DNA of 14,726 bases from positions 1-14,726 of the forward strand of contig DCSL01000016.1 in NCBI GenBank assembly GCA_002325615.1. Reading direction: 5' to 3'. The first letter of the stretch is position 1, and each line of letters begins with the position of its first letter. The notes under the pieces are model-generated. The model worked only from the letters and a program-made list of their open reading frames with translations. It was not told the DNA's origin and did not search any database. A program made the translations under genes and the position numbers. This document shows positions 1 through 6,397 of this stretch, piece by piece. This DNA is from Amoebophilaceae bacterium UBA1467 (GTDB lineage Bacteria; Bacteroidota; Bacteroidia; Cytophagales; Amoebophilaceae).

Positions 1-360
1 ATGGTGAGCATCTATGGCATGAACAATAAAATTGGCAATATCTCCTTTCATAATCCTCAACAGGGTGAATATAGCTTTACCAAACCTTATTCTGAGTCTA
101 CGGCCAAGACCATTGACGAGGAGGTGAGAGGCATGATAGAAAAAGCTTATGAGCGCGCCAAAGAGTTATTACACACTAAAAAGCAAGAGCTAGAAACCGT
201 AGCACAAGCGTTGCTGGCCAAAGAAGTTATATTTCAGAAAGACCTGGAGCAAATAATTGGCAAGCGACCTTATGGCAAAGAGAAGCAAGAAGCTTCTACG
301 GAAAAGGTCAGCATTGCCATTGAAAAAACAGGCGATGCACCAAATCATCAAGAAGCATAG
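1..360 (+). CDS. ftsH: FtsH ATP-dependent zinc metalloprotease, C-terminal fragment
   Basis: This is the last 119 codons of ftsH; the gene begins before the window and the ATG at base 1 is an internal codon. FtsH is a membrane-anchored AAA+ hexamer that extracts and degrades membrane and unstable cytosolic proteins. The visible part is the helical end of the M41 peptidase domain. It reads YGMNNKIGNISF, then FTKPYSE, then DEEVRGMIEKAYERAKELL and KKQELETVAQALLAKEVI, ending in a DLEQIIGKRPYG block typical of Bacteroidota FtsH. The AAA+ motor and the HEXXH zinc site lie upstream and are not seen. After KRPYG there is a roughly 27-residue polar, lysine/glutamate-rich tail, as is common in this family. 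The stop TAG is at 358-360. The family call is from recognised sequence, not a search. Confidence 0.93.
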   Translation: MVSIYGMNNKIGNISFHNPQQGEYSFTKPYSESTAKTIDEEVRGMIEKAYERAKELLHTKKQELETVAQALLAKEVIFQKDLEQIIGKRPYGKEKQEASTEKVSIAIEKTGDAPNHQEA

Positions 361-371
361 GTGGAGCGGCA

Positions 372-569
372 ATGATTGCTCTCGTAGCGAAAAGGCTGGT
401 GCCATACGCCATTTGTGTACTATGCTTATTTATTGTGGCGCTATGCACAACAGGGAACTCTTCAGACACTGTCCAGAGCTTGAGAAGTGAGGCACAGCAA
501 AACGGTATGCCCACGGCAACTTCGCTTAGTGATTCTTTGATGGAAGTTCTTAATTCCATCTTTTTATAA
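372..569 (+). CDS. possible small single-pass membrane protein, unknown function
   Basis: This 65-codon frame starts 11 bases after the ftsH stop and ends 6 bases before the sodA stop on the other strand. A GGAG at 363-366 sits five bases before the ATG, a rare Shine-Dalgarno-like match in this window. The product has a basic start (residues 1-8), one strongly hydrophobic segment (about 9-27, with three cysteines), then a polar Ser/Thr/Gln-rich tail. The cysteines are preceded by Ile or Leu, so there is no proper lipobox. I do not recognise the family. It could be cotranscribed with ftsH, as a small membrane partner or a decayed remnant. Equally it could be a chance frame: other frames are also open here and the protein is short. 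The ribosome site, the hydrophobic start and the neat fit between two genes are the only support. Confidence 0.35.
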   Translation: MIALVAKRLVPYAICVLCLFIVALCTTGNSSDTVQSLRSEAQQNGMPTATSLSDSLMEVLNSIFL

Positions 570-575
570 GATCGC

Positions 576-1190
576 TCACCTCGCTTGTTGGAGTCTTTTT
601 GCTACTTCTTCCCAATTCACCAAATTCCAGAAAGCAACAATGTATTCAGGCCTTCTATTCTGGTATTGTAGATAATAGGCATGCTCCCAAACATCAATGC
701 CCAATATAGGTGTTCCACGGTCCTCAGCAGACACAACGTCCATCAATGGATTATCCTGGTTAGGGGTAGAACATATGTTTAACTCGCCATGATCGGCCAC
801 ATAGAGCCATGCCCAACCCGAACCAAACCGCGCAGTGGCTGCAGCAGAAAAAGCTTCTTTGAACTGATCAAAACTGCCAAAGTGTTGGCAGATAGCCTCA
901 TCTATTGCTCCTGAAGGCAGGCCACCTCCTTGCGGGGATAAGATGGACCAGAACAGCGTGTGGTTGTAATGTCCACCTCCGTTGTTACGCACAGCAGCGC
1001 TATGTTGACTTACATTTTTGAGGATTGCTGTGATGGGCTCGTTGTCCAAATCAGTGCCTGCAATGGCCTGATTGAGGTTGTTGATATAGGCCTGATGGTG
1101 TTTACCATGATGCAGTTCCATCGTCATGGTATCAATATGTGGTTCTAGTGCATGGTGTGCATAAGAGAGTTTTGGTAGTGCAAATGCCAT
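576..1190 (-). CDS. sodA: Superoxide dismutase, Fe/Mn family (probably Mn type)
   Basis: A complete 204-residue Fe/Mn superoxide dismutase, the normal length. It converts superoxide to oxygen and hydrogen peroxide in the cytosol; no signal peptide is seen. The four metal ligands are in place: His27 (in LHHGKHH), His77 (in GGGHYNHTLFW), Asp166 and His170 (in DVWEHAYY). Tyr35 is the active-site gateway tyrosine. Gly73-His74 in the GGHxNH motif and Gln145 in TPNQDNP are the pattern of manganese enzymes; iron enzymes place the key Gln at the earlier position. Metal choice cannot be settled from sequence, and cambialistic use is possible. The gene lies 45 bases downstream of tadA on the same strand, so cotranscription is likely. 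There is no clear ribosome site before the ATG. Confidence 0.95.
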   Translation of the reverse strand: MAFALPKLSYAHHALEPHIDTMTMELHHGKHHQAYINNLNQAIAGTDLDNEPITAILKNVSQHSAAVRNNGGGHYNHTLFWSILSPQGGGLPSGAIDEAICQHFGSFDQFKEAFSAAATARFGSGWAWLYVADHGELNICSTPNQDNPLMDVVSAEDRGTPILGIDVWEHAYYLQYQNRRPEYIVAFWNLVNWEEVAKRLQQAR

Positions 1191-1235
1191 AGTTTTAGAA
1201 ATCTTGAATGTAATAGATGGTATGGAGCCAATGTA

Positions 1236-1679
1236 CTAACTTCTCAAGCGCTTAAAAAACCGGGTTAGTAGTTGCGAAGCTTCTTCACTATGTACATCTT
1301 CGGTGACTTCAGTGCGGGGATGCAGTAGCTGTCTACCCACTGTACTATAGCCTCGGCGGGGATCATGGGCACCAAAGACAAGACGGCCTAGCTGTGCCCA
1401 ATAAGTAGCCCCACCACACATGCAACAAGGCTCTAAGGTGACATACAAAGTACAAGAAGGCAGGTATTTTCCACCTACATCACTAAAAGCCGCGGTCAGG
1501 GCAAGCATCTCTGCATGGGCAGTAGCATCTTGAAGACGTTCCACCTGGTTGTACGCCCGGGCAATGATCTGGTTGTTGCTCACTACGACAGCACCCACGG
1601 GTACCTCCCTTGCTTCATAGGCTTTTTCAGCTTCTTTGAGTGCCTCACGCATGAAATATTCGTCTGATAACTGGATCAT
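1236..1679 (-). CDS. tadA: tRNA-specific adenosine-34 deaminase TadA
   Basis: A 147-residue zinc deaminase that converts A34 to inosine at the wobble position of tRNA-Arg(ACG), so that one tRNA reads several CGN codons. The CDA-fold signature is intact: His55-Ala-Glu57 supplies a zinc ligand and the proton shuttle, and Pro84-Cys85-Cys86-Met-Cys88 supplies the other two zinc cysteines. PVGAVVV at residues 27-33 and the downstream FGAxDPRRG segment fit TadA better than cytidine or guanine deaminases. The length is usual for bacterial TadA. It is the first gene of a probable tadA-sodA unit and is divergent from aspS. The ATG at 1679 has no good ribosome site. A TAACTTAG sequence on the minus strand upstream is one mismatch from the -7 motif, but no -33 partner was found. 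Confidence 0.93.
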   Translation of the reverse strand: MIQLSDEYFMREALKEAEKAYEAREVPVGAVVVSNNQIIARAYNQVERLQDATAHAEMLALTAAFSDVGGKYLPSCTLYVTLEPCCMCGGATYWAQLGRLVFGAHDPRRGYSTVGRQLLHPRTEVTEDVHSEEASQLLTRFFKRLRS

Positions 1680-1899
1680 AAGCTGGCAGTGATTGCGTTC
1701 TTGCTAAGTTATGCATTGATTGATCTCCCACTTCTAGCAGTACTTACTAGAAATAGTTTGAAGAAATAGCTCCGTGTTCTTCACTAAGAACAGTGCTACA
1801 TCTCAGCATTGGATGCTTGCCATCACTGCTTCATGCGCTTTGGTTGTTAGTAGTCAGGACATAGCTACCTTTGTGTTACATGACTTTGCACCTATAACT
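1680..1899. other. Divergent spacer between tadA and aspS
   Basis: This 220-base region separates two divergent genes. An open frame runs through part of it (GTG at 1774, in frame with aspS), but the 42 residues it would add to AspRS look like neither the family nor a signal peptide. A promoter match inside the frame argues that it is untranslated leader. No RNA gene was seen. Confidence 0.6.
1843..1873 (+). promoter_or_regulatory. Bacteroidota-type promoter for aspS
   Basis: GTTG (1843-1846) is followed by 19 bases and then TACCTTTG (1866-1873), an exact match to the Bacteroidota -7 consensus TAnnTTTG with the expected spacing to a TTG-containing -33 element. Transcription would begin near 1879-1880, leaving a leader of about 20 bases before the ATG at 1900. 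The motif and spacing are seen directly. The function is inferred from the known consensus of the primary sigma factor in this phylum. Confidence 0.6.
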
Positions 1900-3657
1900 A
1901 TGGTAAGAACGCATACCTGTGGAGAACTACGGCGAGACCACGTTGGGCTGACTGTGACCCTTTGTGGATGGGTACAGCGTGTGAGGAACAAGGGAGGACT
2001 TCTGTGGCTAGACTTGCGCGACCGCTACGGTGTGACGCAGCTAATTTTTGAGGAGGGCAATACTACGCCAACACTTATACGGCAGGCCAGGGAGCTAGGA
2101 CGAGAGTATGTTATTAAAGTGCAGGGTTTGGTCATGCAACGCAATGCCAGCAATCCACACATGCTTACTGGGGCTATTGAGGTGCAGGTACAAACGTTAG
2201 AAATCCTCAACACTGCAAAAACACCGCCCTTTCTTATAGAAGTAGAGACCGACGGGAGAGAGGAGCTGCGTATGCAATACCGATACCTGGACCTCAGACG
2301 CCCCCCGCTCCAAAACAATCTCGTGCTCCGGCACCAGGTAATGCAGGCAACCCGAGGTTACCTCAACCAGCAGCAGTTTCTGGAGATAGAAACTCCTATA
2401 CTGATTAAGTCTACGCCGGAAGGAGCTCGCGACTTTGTTGTGCCCTCTCGCATGCATCCAGGTCAGTTCTATGCACTACCCCAGTCACCACAAACTTGCA
2501 AACAATTGCTGATGGTAGCAGGCTTTGACCGGTACTACCAGTTCGCACGGTGTTTTAGGGACGAAGACCTAAGAGCGGATCGACAGCCTGAATTTACACA
2601 AATTGACTGTGAGCTATCCTTCATCACGCAAGAAGATATCCTGACCATTTTTGAAGGACTTGTTAAATACCTTTTCCAACACATCAAGAACGTCGAGTTA
2701 CCGCAATTTCCACGCATGGCTTATGCCAAGGCGATGCAACTATATGGGACTGATAAACCTGACTTACGTTTTGGAATGCCTTTTGTGGAGCTAACCCACT
2801 TAGTACAACGACAAGGCTTGCGTGTGTTTGATGAGGCAGCGCTTGTAGTAGGAATCTGTGTTCAAGGCTGCGCAGGATATACCCGGAAGCAGCTGGATCA
2901 ATTAACAGATTTTGTGAAACAGCCTCAGGTAGGTGCTAATGGTTTGGTCTATGTGAAATACCATTCAGATGGGCACCTCCAATCTTCTGTAGACAAGTTT
3001 TTTGATCAAGCGCAGCTTACTACATGGGCAGAGGTCTTGCAAGCACATCCAGGAGATCTAATGCTAGTACTGGCTGGGGAGACACAGGCAACCCGACAAG
3101 CCCTGGCAGCAGTCCGCTTGAGGATGGGTGATGCACTGGGTTTACGCAATAAAGTGCAATTTTCTCCCCTCTGGATCATAGACTTCCCACTGCTAGAGTG
3201 GGATACAGCAACACAGTGCTATCATGCGCGACACCATCCTTTTACTGCACCTCAGGCAGTAGATGTTCCTTTGTTGGAAAAGCAACCCGAAGCAGTGCAT
3301 GCCAATGCTTATGACTTGGTGATCAATGGTATGGAAATAGGAGGAGGTTCTATGCGTATTTGCAACCGATCAGTACAAGAAAGTTTGTTGCGCATCATAG
3401 GCTTTAGTCCCGAAGAGGCTGAGCAGCAGTTTGGCTTTTTGTTAGAAGCATTGGAATATGGAACGCCCCCACACGGGGGTATTGCTTTAGGACTTGACCG
3501 GCTGTGTGCCTTGTTAGGAAGCGAAGAGTCGATCCGTTCATTCATTGCCTTCCCTAAGAACAACGCTGGTCGCGATGTAATGCTGAAGGCGCCCGCCCCC
3601 ATCGCACAAGACCAACGGCAAGAATTGGGCATGGAAGCTATCAAAAAGCTCAGTTAG
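1900..3657 (+). CDS. aspS: Aspartyl-tRNA synthetase
   Basis: A class II synthetase that charges tRNA-Asp with aspartate using ATP. Starting at the ATG at 1900 gives 585 residues, the normal bacterial length. The open frame extends back to a GTG at 1774, but homology (MVRTHTCGELR..., like other bacterial AspRS starts) and a promoter at 1843-1873 favour 1900. Domain order: N-terminal OB-fold anticodon domain (about 1-105); catalytic core with QSPQ and motif 2 FRDEDLRADRQPEFTQ (motif 2 Arg at residue 220); the bacterial GAD insertion (about 280-420); then motif 3 GIALGLDRL (about 527-535). Lys31 in the OB loop differs from the His at this site in some non-discriminating enzymes, so it may be Asp-specific, but that is weak. 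It is probably transcribed alone, or with the next gene, from its own promoter. Confidence 0.96.
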   Translation: MVRTHTCGELRRDHVGLTVTLCGWVQRVRNKGGLLWLDLRDRYGVTQLIFEEGNTTPTLIRQARELGREYVIKVQGLVMQRNASNPHMLTGAIEVQVQTLEILNTAKTPPFLIEVETDGREELRMQYRYLDLRRPPLQNNLVLRHQVMQATRGYLNQQQFLEIETPILIKSTPEGARDFVVPSRMHPGQFYALPQSPQTCKQLLMVAGFDRYYQFARCFRDEDLRADRQPEFTQIDCELSFITQEDILTIFEGLVKYLFQHIKNVELPQFPRMAYAKAMQLYGTDKPDLRFGMPFVELTHLVQRQGLRVFDEAALVVGICVQGCAGYTRKQLDQLTDFVKQPQVGANGLVYVKYHSDGHLQSSVDKFFDQAQLTTWAEVLQAHPGDLMLVLAGETQATRQALAAVRLRMGDALGLRNKVQFSPLWIIDFPLLEWDTATQCYHARHHPFTAPQAVDVPLLEKQPEAVHANAYDLVINGMEIGGGSMRICNRSVQESLLRIIGFSPEEAEQQFGFLLEALEYGTPPHGGIALGLDRLCALLGSEESIRSFIAFPKNNAGRDVMLKAPAPIAQDQRQELGMEAIKKLS

Positions 3658-3671
3658 ATTCAGGCCCAAGC

Positions 3672-3689
3672 ATGCTTGCTGTCAAGCAT
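3672..3689 (+). terminator. Hairpin just after aspS (possible transcript end)
   Basis: A perfect 7-base stem, ATGCTTG and CAAGCAT, with a CTGT loop lies 15 bases after the aspS stop. It overlaps a 12-base palindrome at 3667-3678, and a further small GCATT/AATGC hairpin follows. There is no T-run, so it is not a classic intrinsic terminator. It could stabilise the 3' end or be incidental. Confidence 0.3.
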
Positions 3690-3846
3690 TGAATGCAGGA
3701 TGACACATAATCCACTCAATACTAGTGTCAAGAGTAATTAAGGATTGTAACAAGAAGAGGCTGAGACTATCATCAGAATTTCGTACCTTTACGAGCTGAG
3801 GACAGAAAATCAAATAAATAATACCCACCTGGCCAAGATTCGCGCT

Positions 3847-4653
3847 ATGTCTAAGTTGAGAATACTCTACGCTGCCAGTGAAATAGATCCCTTCCTCACC
3901 ACTTCTTCCGTTGCCCACTTTGTGAGGGCGCTGCCTCAGTACATGCAAGAGCAAGGGTTGGACGTCAGAATCCTAGTGCCCAGGTTTGGTTTGATTAATG
4001 AAAGAAAAAACAAACTCCATGAAGTAGTGAGATTATCAGGCATTAATATCGCGGTCAATAGTGATGCAAAATCTCTGGTGATTAAAGTAGCCTCCATCCC
4101 CAATGCCAAACTTCAGGTCTATTTTATCGATAACGAAGACTATTTCAAAAGAAAAGCTGTATTTTATGACAAGGACAACAAATTTTTTGAGGACAACGAT
4201 GCAAGGACCGTATTTTTTTGCAGGGGAGTACTAGAAACCGTGAAGCAACTTGGATGGGCACCTGATATTATTCACTGCCATGATTGGATGACCAGTCTCA
4301 TCCCTATGTACCTAAAAACAACTTATCGCAATGATCCTATCCTAAAAAAAGCCCAAGTCATTTTCACCCTTTATAACAATGCTTTCTCTTACAAATTTGA
4401 TATAGATTTTATAGAAAAAGTGAGAATGGTAGGACTAAAAAAAGAAAAACTAGCACCCCTGGCTTCTGCTGATTTTGGAGGATTGATCCAAACAGGGATC
4501 AAGTATGCAGATGTTGTGGTGAGGTCGGAGGCACTGCAAGAGGCCAATTTCAAGAACTTGCTTGATGAGCAAGCTTTGCCCTGCATCGAGAATAACGCAA
4601 CAGGGCTAGAAGCTTACTACAACCTTTATAAACAATTAGCAGGTACTAAGTAA
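3847..4653 (+). CDS. Glycogen/starch synthase N-domain-like protein (GT5), lone domain
   Basis: A 268-residue protein matching the N-terminal Rossmann domain of GT5 glycogen/starch synthases, without the C-terminal GT1 domain that carries much of the donor site. Recognisable parts are RILYAASEIDPF (5-16), PRFGLINERKNKLHEVVRLSG, the YFIDNEDYF block, IIHCHDWMTSLIPMYLK with His143, His145, Asp146 and Trp147, and GGLIQTGIKYADVVVRSE. The usual KTGGL nucleotide-sugar loop near the start is FLTTSS here. A short form of this kind is a known conserved protein in Cytophagia, so it is a family feature and not a fresh truncation. True glycogen synthesis is unlikely without the second domain; the function is unknown. 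It starts 189 bases after aspS, and TACCTTTA at 3784-3791 is one mismatch from a -7 motif. It ends 14 bases from the convergent gltX. Confidence 0.8.
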   Translation: MSKLRILYAASEIDPFLTTSSVAHFVRALPQYMQEQGLDVRILVPRFGLINERKNKLHEVVRLSGINIAVNSDAKSLVIKVASIPNAKLQVYFIDNEDYFKRKAVFYDKDNKFFEDNDARTVFFCRGVLETVKQLGWAPDIIHCHDWMTSLIPMYLKTTYRNDPILKKAQVIFTLYNNAFSYKFDIDFIEKVRMVGLKKEKLAPLASADFGGLIQTGIKYADVVVRSEALQEANFKNLLDEQALPCIENNATGLEAYYNLYKQLAGTK

Positions 4654-4667
4654 AGCACACCCCTCCG

Positions 4668-6200
4668 TTAATAGGAAGAATTTTTTGCTAAGAAGTTTTT
4701 TATTCGCTCGATGCATTCTTCTTGTCCAATAAGTTCCATGCTCTGCATGAGGTCTGGCCCAGTCCCAGAGCCCGTCAGGGCTACCCGTAAAACAGGCATT
4801 ATTTGACCCATTTTTATAGATTTGGATGCTATCAAGTGTATCAGCGTAGCTTTCATAGGATCAGGTTTAAAGACTTCTAATGCTTTGAGTGCAGTTACAA
4901 AATCCTCTAACACTGCATGAGTTTTCTCATTCCACTTTGTTTTCAGTACTATGCCATCATAGGCCTCGGGCTTTATAAAAAAATGCTTTCCGTACTGCCA
5001 AAAGTCTTGGGGAAACACTACCCGCTCTTTCATGAGTTGACAAACCTGTAAAGCCTTTTGTTGGGTGTAAGCAATCTTATTTTCTTCTAGCTCTTTAGTC
5101 AGGTACGTGACAAGAAGCTCATCGGGTTGATCTGTCAAGTACTGCTGGTTGAACCATTCGGCTTTTCGTATGTCGAACTTGATGCCAGACTTTCCTATGT
5201 TTTCAACAGTAAAAGCCCGGATAAGGTCTTCTTTGCTAAAAATCTCTTGGTGGTTGCCGGGGTTCCAGCCGAGTAGTGCCAGAAAGTTAAGCAGGGCTTC
5301 AGGTAGGTAGCCCTTTTCACGAAATCCTTGCATATACTTGCCCGTATCAGGGTCCTTCCAGGCCAAAGGGAAGATGGGGAAGCTCTGGTTGTCAGCGTCT
5401 CGTTTGCTGAGCTTACCAGTGCCTTCTGGCTTAAGGAGTAGAGGCAGGTGCGCAAACTGTGGCATCGATGCTTCCCAGCCTAAGTACTGATAGAGTAACA
5501 CATGAATGGGAGTAGAAGGAATCCATTCTTCCCCCCTAATAACATGCGTAATCTCCATCAAGTGGTCGTCCACCACATTGGCAAAATGGTAAGTGGGTAT
5601 CCCATCTGACTTCACCAATACCTTATCGTCCAAGGCAGTTGTATGCGTTTTTACCCAGCCTCTTATCAAGTCATGGAAGCGAATGTCTTCTTGATGGGAT
5701 ACCTTGATACGGATGACGTAAGGGACACCAGCCTGCAGTAGGGTTGCTACTTCTTCTTGAGGCAATGTCAGGGAATTCCTCATCCATGCCCTACTGACAG
5801 CATTATATTGTGGTGCAGCTACTCTAGCGGCCTTCAACCGTTCTCGCATTGCATCTAATTCCTCTGGGGTATCAAAAGCATAGTAAGCTTTTCCGGCTTC
5901 TACCAATTGAGTAGCGTACTGTTGATAAAGTGCTTTTCTTTCTGATTGCCTATACGGCCCAAAAATTCCTCCTTGAGCAGGGCCCTCATCGGCTTCTAGG
6001 CCTAGCCACTGGAGGGTCTCCAGGATGTATGCTTCTGCACCTGGAACGAAGCGCGCCTGGTCTGTATCCTCTATTCTCACGATCAACTTTCCCTGGTACT
6101 TTTTAGCAAAAAGGTAGTTGTACAACGCAGTCCTGACACCACCAATGTGCAAAGCCCCTGTAGGACTTGGAGCAAACCTGACTCTCACTGTTTTTTCCAT
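4668..6200 (-). CDS. gltX: Glutamyl-tRNA synthetase
   Basis: A class I synthetase that charges tRNA-Glu, complete at 510 residues from the ATG at 6200. A TTG ten codons earlier (6230) is possible, but MEKTVRVRFAPSPTGALHIGG begins exactly as GltX usually does. The HIGH-type motif is His18-Ile-Gly-Gly21 and the KMSKS-type motif is KLSKR starting at Lys263. Both bind ATP, and the M-to-L change in KMSKS is common. The DTD segment for glutamate and tRNA recognition follows in RIEDTDQARF. The C-terminal helical anticodon-binding domain is present (about 340-510). The gene points toward the GT5-like gene, only 14 bases apart, with no clear terminator between them. It is divergent from the ABC exporter at 6398. 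Confidence 0.96.
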   Translation of the reverse strand: MEKTVRVRFAPSPTGALHIGGVRTALYNYLFAKKYQGKLIVRIEDTDQARFVPGAEAYILETLQWLGLEADEGPAQGGIFGPYRQSERKALYQQYATQLVEAGKAYYAFDTPEELDAMRERLKAARVAAPQYNAVSRAWMRNSLTLPQEEVATLLQAGVPYVIRIKVSHQEDIRFHDLIRGWVKTHTTALDDKVLVKSDGIPTYHFANVVDDHLMEITHVIRGEEWIPSTPIHVLLYQYLGWEASMPQFAHLPLLLKPEGTGKLSKRDADNQSFPIFPLAWKDPDTGKYMQGFREKGYLPEALLNFLALLGWNPGNHQEIFSKEDLIRAFTVENIGKSGIKFDIRKAEWFNQQYLTDQPDELLVTYLTKELEENKIAYTQQKALQVCQLMKERVVFPQDFWQYGKHFFIKPEAYDGIVLKTKWNEKTHAVLEDFVTALKALEVFKPDPMKATLIHLIASKSIKMGQIMPVLRVALTGSGTGPDLMQSMELIGQEECIERIKNFLAKNSSY

Positions 6201-6353
6201 CGCATCTATTTTGTGTACGAAAGTACGCAATGAAAATGATGTACTGTTACTGTTGATTGAAGCATCATGGTGAAATTTTAACGTAATTTGGACACAACGC
6301 TGGCCACCTTTTCTTTATTTTCTATTGGGACAGGCTTTGAAACCAGGCATGCT

Positions 6354-6381
6354 TTCCGTTGCTTTACGGACACCAACGGAA
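6354..6381. promoter_or_regulatory. Inverted repeat before the first ABC exporter
   Basis: A perfect 8-base inverted repeat: TTCCGTTG at 6354-6361 and CAACGGAA at 6374-6381, separated by 12 bases. It lies 16 bases before the proposed GTG start at 6398. It may be an operator or a leader hairpin; CCGT/ACGG in the middle could form a competing stem. Its function is not known. Confidence 0.4.
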
Positions 6382-6397
6382 GTCTTCACTTTTCATT

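Noticed and set aside
3309..3644. 111-codon minus-strand frame within aspS
   Set aside because: It overlaps the conserved motif 3 region of aspS and has no family resemblance.
6210..6226. Hairpin with stem GTGTAC/GTACGC and GAAA loop before gltX
   Set aside because: The GAAA tetraloop is on the plus strand, but the gene here is on the minus strand, where the loop would be UUUC. The stem has a G-U pair, so it is a weak candidate for a function.
6359..6397. TTG at 6359 as the start of the first ABC exporter
   Set aside because: The added 13 residues do not resemble the family, and coding would run through the inverted repeat. GTG at 6398 aligns with the usual MKALRRLNKY start.
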